A program made the position numbers and the translations under genes. Below are positions 1 through 7,900 of a stretch of 30,350 bases of DNA, piece after piece (the first letter of the stretch is position 1; every line of letters starts with the position of its first letter). Under the pieces are notes generated by a model, which made no database searches, was not told where the DNA came from, and saw nothing but the letters and a program-made list of their open reading frames with translations. The stretch is from JBFHNV01 sp965365655 (GTDB taxonomy: Bacteria; Pseudomonadota; Gammaproteobacteria; HK1): contig CBDUCN010000017.1 in NCBI GenBank assembly GCA_965365655.1, positions 1 through 30,350 of the forward strand, given 5' to 3'.

Positions 1-278
1 TTGCAGCCCGACGTGCAGGCCGTGCAGAAGTCACGCCCTTCGCCGAAGAAGCTCTCACAGACCGCCTCGAGCTGCGGCACGACCTGCTCGAGGCACGCCG
101 CGCGCTGCGCCCCCTGCCCGGCGCTGGCGAACATCGCGCTGCAGCGCTGCTCGAGCGGCGCGCGCGTCATCTGCACGCACTCGTCGAAGGTGCGCGGGTC
201 CCCGGTCTGCGCGTGCAGCGGCGTGCACACCACGGCCAGCGCGAGGGCGGTGACGCGCAGCGTGAGTGCAGTCCTCAT
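1..278 (-). CDS. Small secreted Cys-containing protein, 3' end cut by window edge
   Basis: Read on the minus strand from ATG at 278, this frame stays open to position 1, giving at least 92 residues. It begins with a clear Sec signal peptide (MRTALTLRVTALALAVVCTPLHAQ, cleavage probably after HAQ), followed by a soluble part with about seven cysteines, several spaced as pairs (CVQM...RCS; FCTACTSGC at the visible end). A GGGAGAA ribosome site lies about 7 nt upstream of the ATG. The Cys content suggests a disulfide-bonded or metal-binding periplasmic protein, but I do not recognise the family. The plus-strand frame over the same bases is an opposite-strand shadow with an implausible Cys/Ser/Arg composition. 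Function unknown; the C-terminus lies outside the window. Confidence 0.7.
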   Translation of the reverse strand, partial: MRTALTLRVTALALAVVCTPLHAQTGDPRTFDECVQMTRAPLEQRCSAMFASAGQGAQRAACLEQVVPQLEAVCESFFGEGRDFCTACTSGC

Positions 279-385
279 GCAGTTCTCCCGCGATTCGGCC
301 GCAACGGCCAGTGCGCACGGTATCAGCCGCCGCGGGTGCGGGCCGTGACCGGTGCCGCAGCGCATCCACGTGCGGCGCCGGTCGT

Positions 386-418
386 GGGCGGGCCGGGACG
401 CGCGGCCCCGGCCCGCCC
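386..418 (-). terminator. GC-rich hairpin after the 443-1159 gene
   Basis: A perfect 12-bp inverted repeat (gggcgggccggg at 386-397 and cccggcccgccc at 407-418) with a 9-nt loop lies 25 nt downstream of the stop codon of the minus-strand gene at 443-1159. Position and strength fit a transcription terminator between the two leftward genes. It has no T-tract on the minus strand, so intrinsic termination is uncertain; it may be a processing or stability hairpin. Confidence 0.45.
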
Positions 419-442
419 GGTCACGCGCGCGTCATGCGGCGA

Positions 443-1159
443 TCACGGGATGAACGGCCCGGAGGTCTGTGCCCCGACCTTGTTGTGGCCCTTGCCCTTC
501 CCCGTCAGGTACTCGTGGCTGTGAGCGCCCACGACCTCCTCGAGCTCGTCGAGCCGCTGCCCCGGCGAGCCGGGCGCCGCGACCAGGTTCAGCGCCACGC
601 CGCGCACCACGATGACGTCGGAGGTGTCGCCGAAGTTCAGGCGAAGGCTCAGCAGCAGCGCCCCTGCGGAAGGGTCGATCGGACCCGAGAAGGGGCCGGC
701 GCTGTCGACGCAGACGGGCCCGGAATCGACGAGGTCGGTTCCGTCGTCCAGCAGCACGAGCGCGGTCGCCGGCGGGTCCTGCACCTGGGCGAGGCGAACC
801 TGGCTGATGAAGCTCGGCGCCTGGAGGTCGTTCACCTCGTACTCGTAGCACACGCGCACGCTGTCGACGAGGAATCCGGGCGGCACGACGAGCGCCTTCT
901 GGACCACCTTGTTGCCGCCGCCGGCCGCCTCCTCTCCGGTGGTGGTGGACTGGACGATCAGACCGCTCAGCCCGCCGCCGACGCCGGAATTCACGGCATT
1001 GAACGACACGAGCACGCTCGGGTCGCCGGCGAGGAAGTCCAGGTGGTTGATCCACATCGTCGCGACCTCTTCATCCTGGGCCGACGCGGATCCGATGGGG
1101 GCCGTGAGGCCGAGAGCCAGCAGTGACGCGATGGCGTGACGCAGACGTGGTGTCTTCAT
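443..1159 (-). CDS. Secreted protein of unknown function (238 aa)
   Basis: The protein starts with a typical signal peptide: basic start MKTPRLRH, a hydrophobic core, and a cleavage site near SASAQ-DEE around residue 27. The mature part is about 210 residues, acidic, rich in Val, Ser, Gly and Asp, and looks like an all-beta extracellular or periplasmic domain. Two cysteines (in VCYEYEV and PVCVDS) could form a disulfide. The tail is Gly/Lys rich (YLTGKGKGHNKVG). GGAGGGAC lies about 8 nt before the ATG and supports this start. I do not recognise a family. It shares leftward orientation with the Cys-rich secreted gene at 1-278 and is divergent from the secreted gene at 1605; together they form a cluster of three exported proteins. 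The signal peptide is solid, the function unknown. Confidence 0.8.
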   Translation of the reverse strand: MKTPRLRHAIASLLALGLTAPIGSASAQDEEVATMWINHLDFLAGDPSVLVSFNAVNSGVGGGLSGLIVQSTTTGEEAAGGGNKVVQKALVVPPGFLVDSVRVCYEYEVNDLQAPSFISQVRLAQVQDPPATALVLLDDGTDLVDSGPVCVDSAGPFSGPIDPSAGALLLSLRLNFGDTSDVIVVRGVALNLVAAPGSPGQRLDELEEVVGAHSHEYLTGKGKGHNKVGAQTSGPFIP

Positions 1160-1604
1160 GATTGGGTGTCCCTCCGTGTCGAAGACGATACGTGGACGCC
1201 GCCGCGCGTCGGCCCATTGCCGGAAACGTCTGCGCGAACGGCGTCTGTCTGCAATCGCAGCACGAGCGCGCCGCGGCAGTGTGTGATCGGCTTCGCACCG
1301 ATCGCACGTGTCGCGCGCGGCGCAAGCGCACGGGCGTTCGCTCGTGCGCGGGCAGCGAGAGTCGCCGCACCGTGTCGCGTTTTCTTCGCATCAGCGACGC
1401 GGCGCGGAGCGCTCGTCGGCGGACGCGCCCTGCCGGTGGCGGCCGCGGGCGGGGGAAGACAAGCTGTCGACGGCGTGGCGGGTGCGGGGCGCGCGGGGAA
1501 CTTTTCGGTTCCGGGGGTCTCTGTACCGGTGCGGGCCCGGTGCGCCGGGCCCGCACCGGGCGTGCAGCCTGCGCCCCGGTCATCGACCGCGATAAGGAGG
1601 TGAG
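1160..1604. other. Divergent intergenic region with dyads
   Basis: This 445-bp gap separates two divergently transcribed secreted-protein genes and must hold both promoters. I see no convincing -35/-10 pair in this GC-rich sequence. Two structures stand out: an imperfect dyad at 1283-1305 (gtgatcgg, 7 nt, ccgatcgc), which could be an operator, and the perfect hairpin at 1526-1559 described separately. No gene on either strand is supported here. Confidence 0.5.
1526..1559 (+). promoter_or_regulatory. Perfect 15-bp inverted repeat in the leader of the 1605 gene
   Basis: ccggtgcgggcccgg (1526-1540) and ccgggcccgcaccgg (1545-1559) are exact reverse complements with a 4-nt loop (tgcg). The hairpin ends about 35 nt before the Shine-Dalgarno sequence of the gene starting at 1605. 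There is no T-tract after it, so it may be an mRNA-stabilising leader hairpin, an attenuator-like element or a dyad operator. The inverted repeat is directly visible; its role is inference. Confidence 0.5.
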
Positions 1605-2204
1605 ATGCGATTACGAAGTCTCTCGCTCGCGGGGACCACGGCCGCGCTGCTGGCACTGTCCGGCGGCGCACCGGCCAAGGAGGTGGTCCCCATGCAAGGC
1701 GGTGTCATCATCGACGGCTACGAGTTCGGAGAGGACATCGGGCCCAAGGGCAGCATCGCCTTCGATGAGCAGACCGGCGAGTTCGTGGGCCACTACAACG
1801 GGCTGGAGATGCCCGACGGACGGCACGCGATCTTCGCCTGGGTGCACGACACCGTGAACCAGAAGACCGAGTACCTGGGCCCCGTGGGCCTGCTCCAGGA
1901 GGGCACCGCCGGCAAGAGGAAGGGCACCTTCCGGATCGCCGTCCCGGACAGGTTCAAGGACGGCGACTTCGGCAGCCACGAGATCATCGGCTTCAGCGCC
2001 GAGAAGACCTCGCTGATGGACGACAAGGGCAACGTCGTGCAGGCGCCGTCGCAGCCGTCCGGGAGCGACATCCAGAAGGCGATGAAGACGGCGTACTACC
2101 TGTTCGCGGCGCTCCCGGGCGCCGACACCGAGCTCCACTACTGCGGACACGGGCAGGACTTCTTCTACGCGAAGGCGCCCGAGAAGCAGATCTGCTACGA
2201 CTGA
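1605..2204 (+). CDS. Secreted protein of unknown function (199 aa)
   Basis: A strong aaggaggtgag Shine-Dalgarno lies just before the ATG at 1605, the best ribosome site in this part of the window, suggesting high expression. The first 24 residues form a signal peptide (MRLRSLSLAGTTAALLALSG, then APAKEVV). The mature domain is about 175 residues, beta-rich, with repeated Gly/Asp turns (GYEFGEDIGPKGSIAFD, GHYNGLEMPDG, GFSAEKTSLMDDKG). It has two Cys near the C-terminus (ELHYCGHG and KQICYD), placed to form a disulfide closing the tail. I do not recognise the family. It is transcribed away from the 443-1159 gene. Likely periplasmic or extracellular; function unknown. Confidence 0.82.
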   Translation: MRLRSLSLAGTTAALLALSGGAPAKEVVPMQGGVIIDGYEFGEDIGPKGSIAFDEQTGEFVGHYNGLEMPDGRHAIFAWVHDTVNQKTEYLGPVGLLQEGTAGKRKGTFRIAVPDRFKDGDFGSHEIIGFSAEKTSLMDDKGNVVQAPSQPSGSDIQKAMKTAYYLFAALPGADTELHYCGHGQDFFYAKAPEKQICYD

Positions 2205-2454
2205 CTCTGTGCGCAGAAGTATTCGAACTGCAAGAAGGCGGGCCTCGCTTTCCACTGAACGGGCGTTCGACCGTGCGACGCGGACGGCTTCGTCCGCGTG
2301 CGCGTTGCCTGCTCCCCCGCCCCGCTCCCTCGCCACGAGGGACCGGGAGGGACAGGCTGACGTGCCCGCGTCTCGCGGTGACGGACGGCTGTGCGGTTCC
2401 GCATTCGGATGCTTCCCCCGGCTCGTGCAGCTGGGATCGACGTGCACACGATCG

Positions 2455-3045
2455 GTGCTTCGCGGGGCGGCGGGCCTGGCCCGCCGCCCCGTCTTCCTGA
2501 CCCGGCGGCGCCGGCGCGCCGCGTCGCTGCTCGCCGCCGTGCTAGGACTCGCCGCGGCGCTTCCCGCCGCCGGCCACGATCCGTCACAGCACGGCCTGCG
2601 GATGGTCGTGTTCGACCCGCCCTTCCCCGCTCCAGCGTTCGTCGCGGCGGCGCTCGGCGGCGGCGAGCGCCGGCTCGCGGACTTCCGCGGGCGTCTCGTG
2701 CTGCTCAACTTCTGGGCCACCTGGTGCCCGCCCTGCGTGGAGGAGATGCCGTCCATGGAAGCCCTGCACCAGGCCTACCGCACGCGCGGATTCACCGTGC
2801 TCGCGGTGTCCTCCGACGCCGACGGCGCGCGCGCCGTCGCGCCCTTCGTCGAGAAGCTGGGCGTGACCTTCCCCGTGCTGCTCGACCCGAGCGGCGAGGT
2901 GGCGGCGCGCTACGGCGCGCGCAACCTGCCGGTCTCGTTCCTGCTCGACGCCGAAGGACGCGTCGTGGCCGCCGCGCAGGGGGCGCGCGACTGGGCGTCG
3001 CCGCAGGCCCGCGAAGTCGTCGCCGAGCGGCTCCCCGGCCGGTGA
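2455..3045 (+). CDS. TlpA/ResA-like thiol-disulfide oxidoreductase
   Basis: Thioredoxin-fold protein, exported or anchored by its N-terminus, acting on disulfides in the periplasm. The redox centre is FWATWCPPCVEEMPSME, with CPPC at about residues 91-94 if the GTG at 2455 is used, and the cis-Pro region is ARNLPVSFLLD. This is the standard TlpA/ResA/CcmG pattern for cytochrome c maturation or general disulfide reduction. The start is uncertain: GTG 2455 gives a 196-aa protein with an Arg-rich n-region (TRRRRRAASLLAAV) and hydrophobic core, a good signal peptide, but no clear ribosome site. The frame is open further upstream, yet that part (2209-2454) has no protein-like character. The stop overlaps the GTG start of the PpiC-type gene (GTGA), so the two are co-translated and probably both serve envelope protein folding. 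Confidence 0.85.
   Translation: MLRGAAGLARRPVFLTRRRRRAASLLAAVLGLAAALPAAGHDPSQHGLRMVVFDPPFPAPAFVAAALGGGERRLADFRGRLVLLNFWATWCPPCVEEMPSMEALHQAYRTRGFTVLAVSSDADGARAVAPFVEKLGVTFPVLLDPSGEVAARYGARNLPVSFLLDAEGRVVAAAQGARDWASPQAREVVAERLPGR
2464..2490 (+). terminator. Strong GC hairpin, probable terminator of the 1605-2204 gene
   Basis: ggggcggcgggcc (2464-2476) and ggcccgccgcccc (2478-2490) are perfect reverse complements; realistically this is an 11-bp stem with a 5-nt loop, followed by gtcttcct, a weak pyrimidine/T stretch. This fits an intrinsic terminator on the plus strand about 260 nt after the 1605-2204 gene. It also lies inside or just before the N-terminal coding part of the TlpA-like gene, so that gene may be transcribed through it or start after it. 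Confidence 0.5.
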
Positions 3046-3860
3046 TCGGCGCCGCGCAGGCACGCCGGCTCGCGGCCGCGGCGCTCGCGCTGTGCACCGC
3101 GCTGCCCGGCACGGCGAACGGCGCAGAGGACCCGCTGCTCGCGACGGTGAACGGCCGCGAGGTGCGCCGTTCCGACGTGCTGCGCCAGGTCGAGACGTTG
3201 CCGCTAGGCGACCAGATCGTCGTGCGCGAGCGGCTCGACCGCTTCGCGGAGTCGGTGGTGCGCGAGGAGATCCTGTTCCAGTACCTGCGCGCCGGGGACT
3301 TCGAGCAGGTGCCGGGACTGCGCGACGCCGTGCGCTCGGCGGCGCTGGAACGCCTGATCCGGCACGCGGTACGGGACCGGATCGACGTCACCGACGACGA
3401 GGTGCGCGCGTACTACGACGCGAACACCTCGGCGATCCGCGGCGAGGACGTGCGCGCCGCGCACGTGCTGCTCGCGCGGCGCGAGGAGTGCGAAGCGCTC
3501 GCGGCCTCCGTCGGCTCGGAGCAGGCGTTCCGCGACGCGGCGCGGTCGCGCTCGCTGGATCGCCGCACGGCCGCGGCGGGCGGCGACCTCGGGCTGTTCA
3601 TGAACCACGCCGGCCCCTACGGATTCGAGACCGAGCTGTTCGCGATGCAGCCCGGCGAGATGCGGATCTTCGACGGTCCCCGCGGCTGCCACCTGGTGCG
3701 GGTCACCGAGCGGAACGTCCCGCCGCTACCGCCGCTCGAGGACGTCGCGCCGCGGATCCGCACGCTGCTGGAGACGCGCGAGGAGCGCGCGCTGCTCGAG
3801 GCCCTGCTGGAGCGCGCCGCGGCAGCCGTCCCCGTGACGCGGGCCCGCCCGCTCCCCTGA
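3042..3860 (+). CDS. PpiC/SurA-type periplasmic peptidyl-prolyl isomerase
   Basis: The 272-aa protein starts at a GTG that overlaps the TlpA-like stop by 4 nt. It has a signal peptide (MIGAAQARRLAAAALALCTA, cleavage near NGAEDP). An N-terminal SurA-like helical part (VNGREVRRSDVLRQV ... RFAESVVREEILFQYL) follows, with DVTDDEVRAYYDAN leading into a parvulin domain. Parvulin hallmarks are VRAAHVLLARREE, the FRDAARSRSLD segment, GGDLGLFMNHAGPY, and the closing strand GPRGCHLVRVTERNVP. A helical C-terminus (LLETREERALLEALLERAA) resembles the family tail. It would catalyse prolyl cis-trans isomerisation and assist folding of exported proteins, consistent with the coupled TlpA-like gene. I would not call it SurA itself, because there is only one PPIase domain. 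Confidence 0.88.
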   Translation: MIGAAQARRLAAAALALCTALPGTANGAEDPLLATVNGREVRRSDVLRQVETLPLGDQIVVRERLDRFAESVVREEILFQYLRAGDFEQVPGLRDAVRSAALERLIRHAVRDRIDVTDDEVRAYYDANTSAIRGEDVRAAHVLLARREECEALAASVGSEQAFRDAARSRSLDRRTAAAGGDLGLFMNHAGPYGFETELFAMQPGEMRIFDGPRGCHLVRVTERNVPPLPPLEDVAPRIRTLLETREERALLEALLERAAAAVPVTRARPLP

Positions 3861-3931
3861 CTCGCGCACCGCCGCGCCGTCCCGGGCGCGGGCTCTCCCC
3901 GGCACCGGCCGCCCGCCCGATCCGACGATCG

Positions 3932-3976
3932 TTGACTTCGATCAAGCGCCCCCGGGCAGCGCCCCCCTAGAGTGTC
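3932..3976 (+). promoter_or_regulatory. FNR/ANR-type box and -10 element upstream of rnfB
   Basis: TTGACTTCGATCAA at 3932-3945 differs from the FNR/ANR consensus (TTGAT-N4-ATCAA) at one base. A -10-like TAGAGT lies at 3968-3973. The box centre (3938.5) is 32 nt upstream of the -10 centre (3970.5), which puts the box at -41.5 relative to a start near 3980: the geometry of a class II FNR-activated promoter. The predicted leader to rnfB is about 74 nt. The implied regulation is induction at low oxygen. A near-identical arrangement sits in front of apbE (17218-17261), strengthening the call. Confidence 0.7.
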
Positions 3977-4033
3977 GTCATCGCGGCCGGTGCGGCAAAA
4001 GGACTGCCGGGACCGGGCTATCGGAGGCGATTG

Positions 4034-4066
4034 ATGCACCGGAGCGCGCGGCGATGTCCTGGCTGA
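4034..4066 (+). CDS. Possible 10-codon leader ORF overlapping the rnfB start
   Basis: An ATG at 4034 is preceded by cGGAGG (4023-4027) at good spacing, better than the site of rnfB itself. It opens a 10-residue frame (MHRSARRCPG) ending in TGA at 4064-4066, overlapping the rnfB start (ATG 4054) by 13 nt in another frame. It may couple translation, so that terminating ribosomes reinitiate at rnfB. Such a short ORF can occur by chance; only the ribosome site and overlap support it. Confidence 0.3.
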   Translation: MHRSARRCPG

Positions 4067-4917
4067 CGGCGGTGGCCGCAATGGGAGGGCTGACCGGGCT
4101 GCTCGCGTGCGCGCTCGCGCTCGCGAGCCGCCGCCTCGCCGTGAGCGAGGACCCGCGCCTCGAGGCGGCCGAGGCGCTGCTGCCCGGCAACAACTGCGGC
4201 GCGTGCGGGCACCCGGGCTGCCGCGCGTTCGCCGAGGCGCTGCTGCGGGGAGAGGCGCAGCCGGGCGAGTGCACCGTCGCGACGCCCGCGGCGCAGCACG
4301 CCGTCGGCGCGCTGCTCGGGCTCGAGGTGCGCGCGCTCGAGGCGCGGGTCGCGCGTCTCGCGTGCGCGGGCGGCGACAACGTCGCGCGACCGGGGGCGCG
4401 CTACTCGGGCGTCGCGTCGTGCCGCGCTGCGGCCACGGTGGCGGGCGGCGGACGCGCCTGCGGCTGGGGCTGCCTCGGCTACGGCGACTGCGTGAGCGCG
4501 TGCACCTTCGATGCCATCCGCCTCGACGCGCACCGCCTGCCGGTGGTCGACGAGCACGCGTGCACGGCGTGCGGCGACTGCGTGAGCGCATGTCCCAAGC
4601 ACCTGTTCTCGATCCACCCGGCAAGCCACCGGCTGTGGGTCGCGTGCCGCAGCCGCGAGACCGCGGACGCGGTGCTCGCGGCCTGCGCCGTGGGCTGCAC
4701 CGCCTGCGGCAAGTGCGCCGCCGACGCGCCCGGCGCCGTGGTGATGCGCGACGGCCTCGCCGAGGTGGACCACGCGGCGCGCCCGCCGCGCGCCGCGATC
4801 GAGCGCTGCCCGACCGGCGCGATCGTCTGGATCGAGCCCGGCGGGCGCGTCGCGCGCGGCCGCGCGGCGCCGCGCATCGTGCGCGAGGCGCCCCTCGAGG
4901 CGCTGGCCGGGACATGA
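4054..4917 (+). CDS. rnfB: Rnf complex iron-sulfur subunit RnfB
   Basis: RnfB is the membrane-anchored, multi-cluster subunit of the Rnf ferredoxin:NAD+ oxidoreductase and the presumed entry point for ferredoxin electrons. The 287-aa product has an N-terminal hydrophobic anchor (MSWLTAVAAMGGLTGLLACA) and then the RnfB/NqrF-like Cys domain with C48, C51, C56 and C73 in NNCGACGHPGC ... GEC. Further clusters follow: CGWGCLGYGDCVSAC, CTACGDCVSACPKH and CAVGCTACGKCAADAP. The last set appears partly degenerate or spread out, with a terminal ERCPTGAI. This long form with GCLGYGDCV resembles clostridial and Bacteroidota RnfB more than the short (about 190 aa) proteobacterial one. GGAG lies 8 nt before the ATG. 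Its stop overlaps the nifJ start (ATGA). Confidence 0.92.
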   Translation: MSWLTAVAAMGGLTGLLACALALASRRLAVSEDPRLEAAEALLPGNNCGACGHPGCRAFAEALLRGEAQPGECTVATPAAQHAVGALLGLEVRALEARVARLACAGGDNVARPGARYSGVASCRAAATVAGGGRACGWGCLGYGDCVSACTFDAIRLDAHRLPVVDEHACTACGDCVSACPKHLFSIHPASHRLWVACRSRETADAVLAACAVGCTACGKCAADAPGAVVMRDGLAEVDHAARPPRAAIERCPTGAIVWIEPGGRVARGRAAPRIVREAPLEALAGT

Positions 4918-7900
4918 GCGCACCGGCGCGATCCCTGTTCCGCCGCGGGCACCCCGCACCGGCGCGCTATCCGGGCGTTCGCGCGGCCCTCGACGGCAAC
5001 AGCGCCGTGATCGCGTGCGAGCGCGAGGCGAGCGACGCGGCCGGCGCGTATCCGATCACGCCCTCGACGCAGATGGGCGAGGGGTGGGCGGAGGCGGCGG
5101 CCGCCGGCCACGTCAACGTCTCCGGCCGCCCGCTGATCTTCATCGAGCCCGAGGGTGAGCACGCCGCGGCGGCGGTCACCGCGGGACTGTCGATGACCGG
5201 GCTGAGGGCGGCGAACTTCTCGTCCGGCCAGGGCATCGCGTACATGCACGAGTCGCTGTACGCCGCGGTGGGCAAGCGGCTCACCTACGTGCTCAACGTC
5301 GGCACGCGCGCGATGACCAAGGCCACCCTGAACGTGCACGCCGGTCACGACGACTACCACTGTGCCGACGACACCGGCTTCTTCCAGCTCTTCGCGAAGA
5401 ACGCGCAGCACGCCGCGGACTTCAACCTCGTCGCGCACCGCATCGCGGAGCTCGCGCTCAATCCCGGCATCGTCGCGCAGGACGGCTTCCTGACCACGCA
5501 CCTCATCGAGTCGCTGCGTCTGCCCGAGCGCGCGCTCGTCGCCGAGTTCCTCGGGCGCCCCGAGGACCTCATCGAGTGCCCGACGCCCGCGCAGCGCATG
5601 CTGTTCGGCGAGCGCCGCCGGCGGGTGCCCGAGCTCTGGGATGTGGACAACCCGGTGATGGCGGGCATCGTGCAGAACCAGGACGCGTACATGCAGAGCG
5701 TCGCGGCGCAGCGCCCGTTCTTCTTCGACCACCTGCCCGAGCTCGCCGACCGCGCGTTCGACGAGTACGCCGCCCTGACCGGCCGGCGGCACGCGCGGGT
5801 GATGGCCCATGCCTGCGACGATGCGGACTACCTGCTGCTCGGGCAGGGCAGCGTGGTGCCGAGCGCCGAGGCGGTGGCCGACTGGCTGCGCGAGCACCGC
5901 GGCCTGCGCGTCGGCGTCGTCGACCTCGCGATGTTCCGCCCGTTCCCGGCGGACCTGCTCGCGCCGCTGCTCGCCGGACGTGCCGGGGTCACGGTGCTCG
6001 AGCGCCTCGACCAGCCGCTCGCCGCCGACCTGCCGCTGATGCGCGAGATCCGGGCGACGGTGTCGAAATGCGTCGAGAACGGCCGCGAGCCGGACCGCCC
6101 GCCGCACGCCGGGCTCCCCGCGTGGACCCGCGTCGCCGATGCGCCGGCGCTGTACTCCGCCGCGTTCGGCCTCGGCAGCCGCGACCTCCAGCCGTCGGAC
6201 CTCGTCGGCGCGGTGGAGAACATGCTGCCCGGCGCGCCGCGCCGGCGCTTCTTCTATCTCGGCATCGAGTTCGTGCGCGACGAGGCGCTGACACCGAAGG
6301 AAGCCGTGCACCAGGACGCGATGCTCGACGGCTATCCGCACCTGCGCGACCTCGTCGTGCGCGGCAGCGAGAACCCCGACCTGATGCCGGCCGGCAGCGT
6401 CACGGTGCGCATGCACTCGGTGGGCGGCTGGGGCGCGATCGCCACCGGCAAGAACCTCGCGGCGACGCTGTTCGACCTCCTCGGTCAGGACGTGAAGGCG
6501 AATCCGAAGTACGGCTCGGAGAAGAAGGGTCAGCCGACCACCTTCTACCTCGCCGCCGCGCCGGAGCCTATCCGCGTCAACTGCGAATACCACTACGTCG
6601 ACGCGGTGCTCTCCCCCGACCCGAACGTGTTCAGCCACACGGACGCGCTCGCGGGGCTCAGGGACGGCGGGATCTTCGTCATCCAGAGCGACGCCCCGAC
6701 GCCGCAGGCCGCATGGTCGCGGATCCCGGCGCGCTGGCGCGAGTCCATCGCCGAGCGCGGCATCCGCGCCTTCTACGTCGACGCGTTCCGCATCGCGCGC
6801 GAGGAGGCCACCGATCCGGACCTGCAGATGCGCATGCAGGGGATCGCGTTCCAGGGTGCGTTCTTCGCCGCATCGCCGGTGCTGTCCGACGCGGGCCTCG
6901 ACGAGGAGGCGCTGCTCGATGCGCTGCGCGGCCAGCTCGAGCGCAAGTTCGGCGGCAAGGGCGCCCGGGTCGTGGAGGACAACCTGCGCGTGATCCGCCG
7001 AGGTTTCGACGAGGTGCGGCCGCTGGACGCGGACGCGCCGGCCGGCACGCACGCGCACGCCGGCGGCGCGGAGCCGCCGATCCCGGTCATGGTGCGTGCG
7101 CTGCCGAAGGGCGACGCGCCGCTCACCGACATCCACCGCTTCTGGGAGCAGACCGGCAGCCTGTACGCGCGCGGCCGGGCCAGCGCGGGCCTCGCCGATC
7201 CGTTTGCGGCGATGAGCGTGATGCCCGCGAGCAGCGCGCTGTTCCGCGACATGACCGGGATCCGCTTCCAGCACCCGCGCTGGCTGCCGGAGCGCTGCAC
7301 CGGCTGCGGCGACTGCGTCACGGTGTGCCCCGACACCGCGATGCCCGGGCTGGTGAACGACGTCACCCAGGTGCTCGACACGGCGATCGCCCGCGTGCGC
7401 CGCGCCGGCCACGCGGTGCATCACCTGCCGCGCGCGGCGCGCGAGGTCGAGCGCCGGCTGCGCGCGCTGATCGCGCAGGCCGGCGAGGGCCACCGCGTGC
7501 GCGGTCTGCTCGACGACGCGATCGAGCAGACCCTCGCCGCCAGCGACGCGCGCGACGCCCTCGCACCGGAGCTGGAGCATCTGCGCGAGGCTCTCGGCGA
7601 CTTCGACTTCGCGCTGACCCGCCCCTATTTCACGCTCCCGGAGAAGCAGGCGCCGGGCAGCGGCGGGCTGTTCAGCATCACCGTGAACCCCTACACCTGC
7701 AAGGGCTGCGGCGAGTGCATCGCCGTGTGCGGCGACGGCGCCCTCGAGCTCGCGCCCCAGACGCCCGCGTCGGTGGACGCGCTGCGCCGCGAGTGGTCGT
7801 TCTGGCTGGACCTTCCGAGCACGCCGGCGCGCTACCTGCGGGTGCAGGATCTCGAGCAGCGCATCGGCGCGCTCGAGACGCTGCTGCTCGACAAGAGCGC

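Noticed and set aside
1..348. Plus-strand frame at the left edge
   Set aside because: The minus strand encodes a protein with a clear signal peptide and ribosome site; the plus frame has no ribosome site and a shadow-like composition.
1283..1305. CRP-type operator
   Set aside because: The dyad (gtgatcgg, 7 nt, ccgatcgc) does not fit TGTGA-N6-TCACA; noted only as an unspecific dyad.
4034..4054. ATG 4034 as the true rnfB start
   Set aside because: It is out of frame with rnfB and stops after 10 codons, so it can only be a leader ORF.
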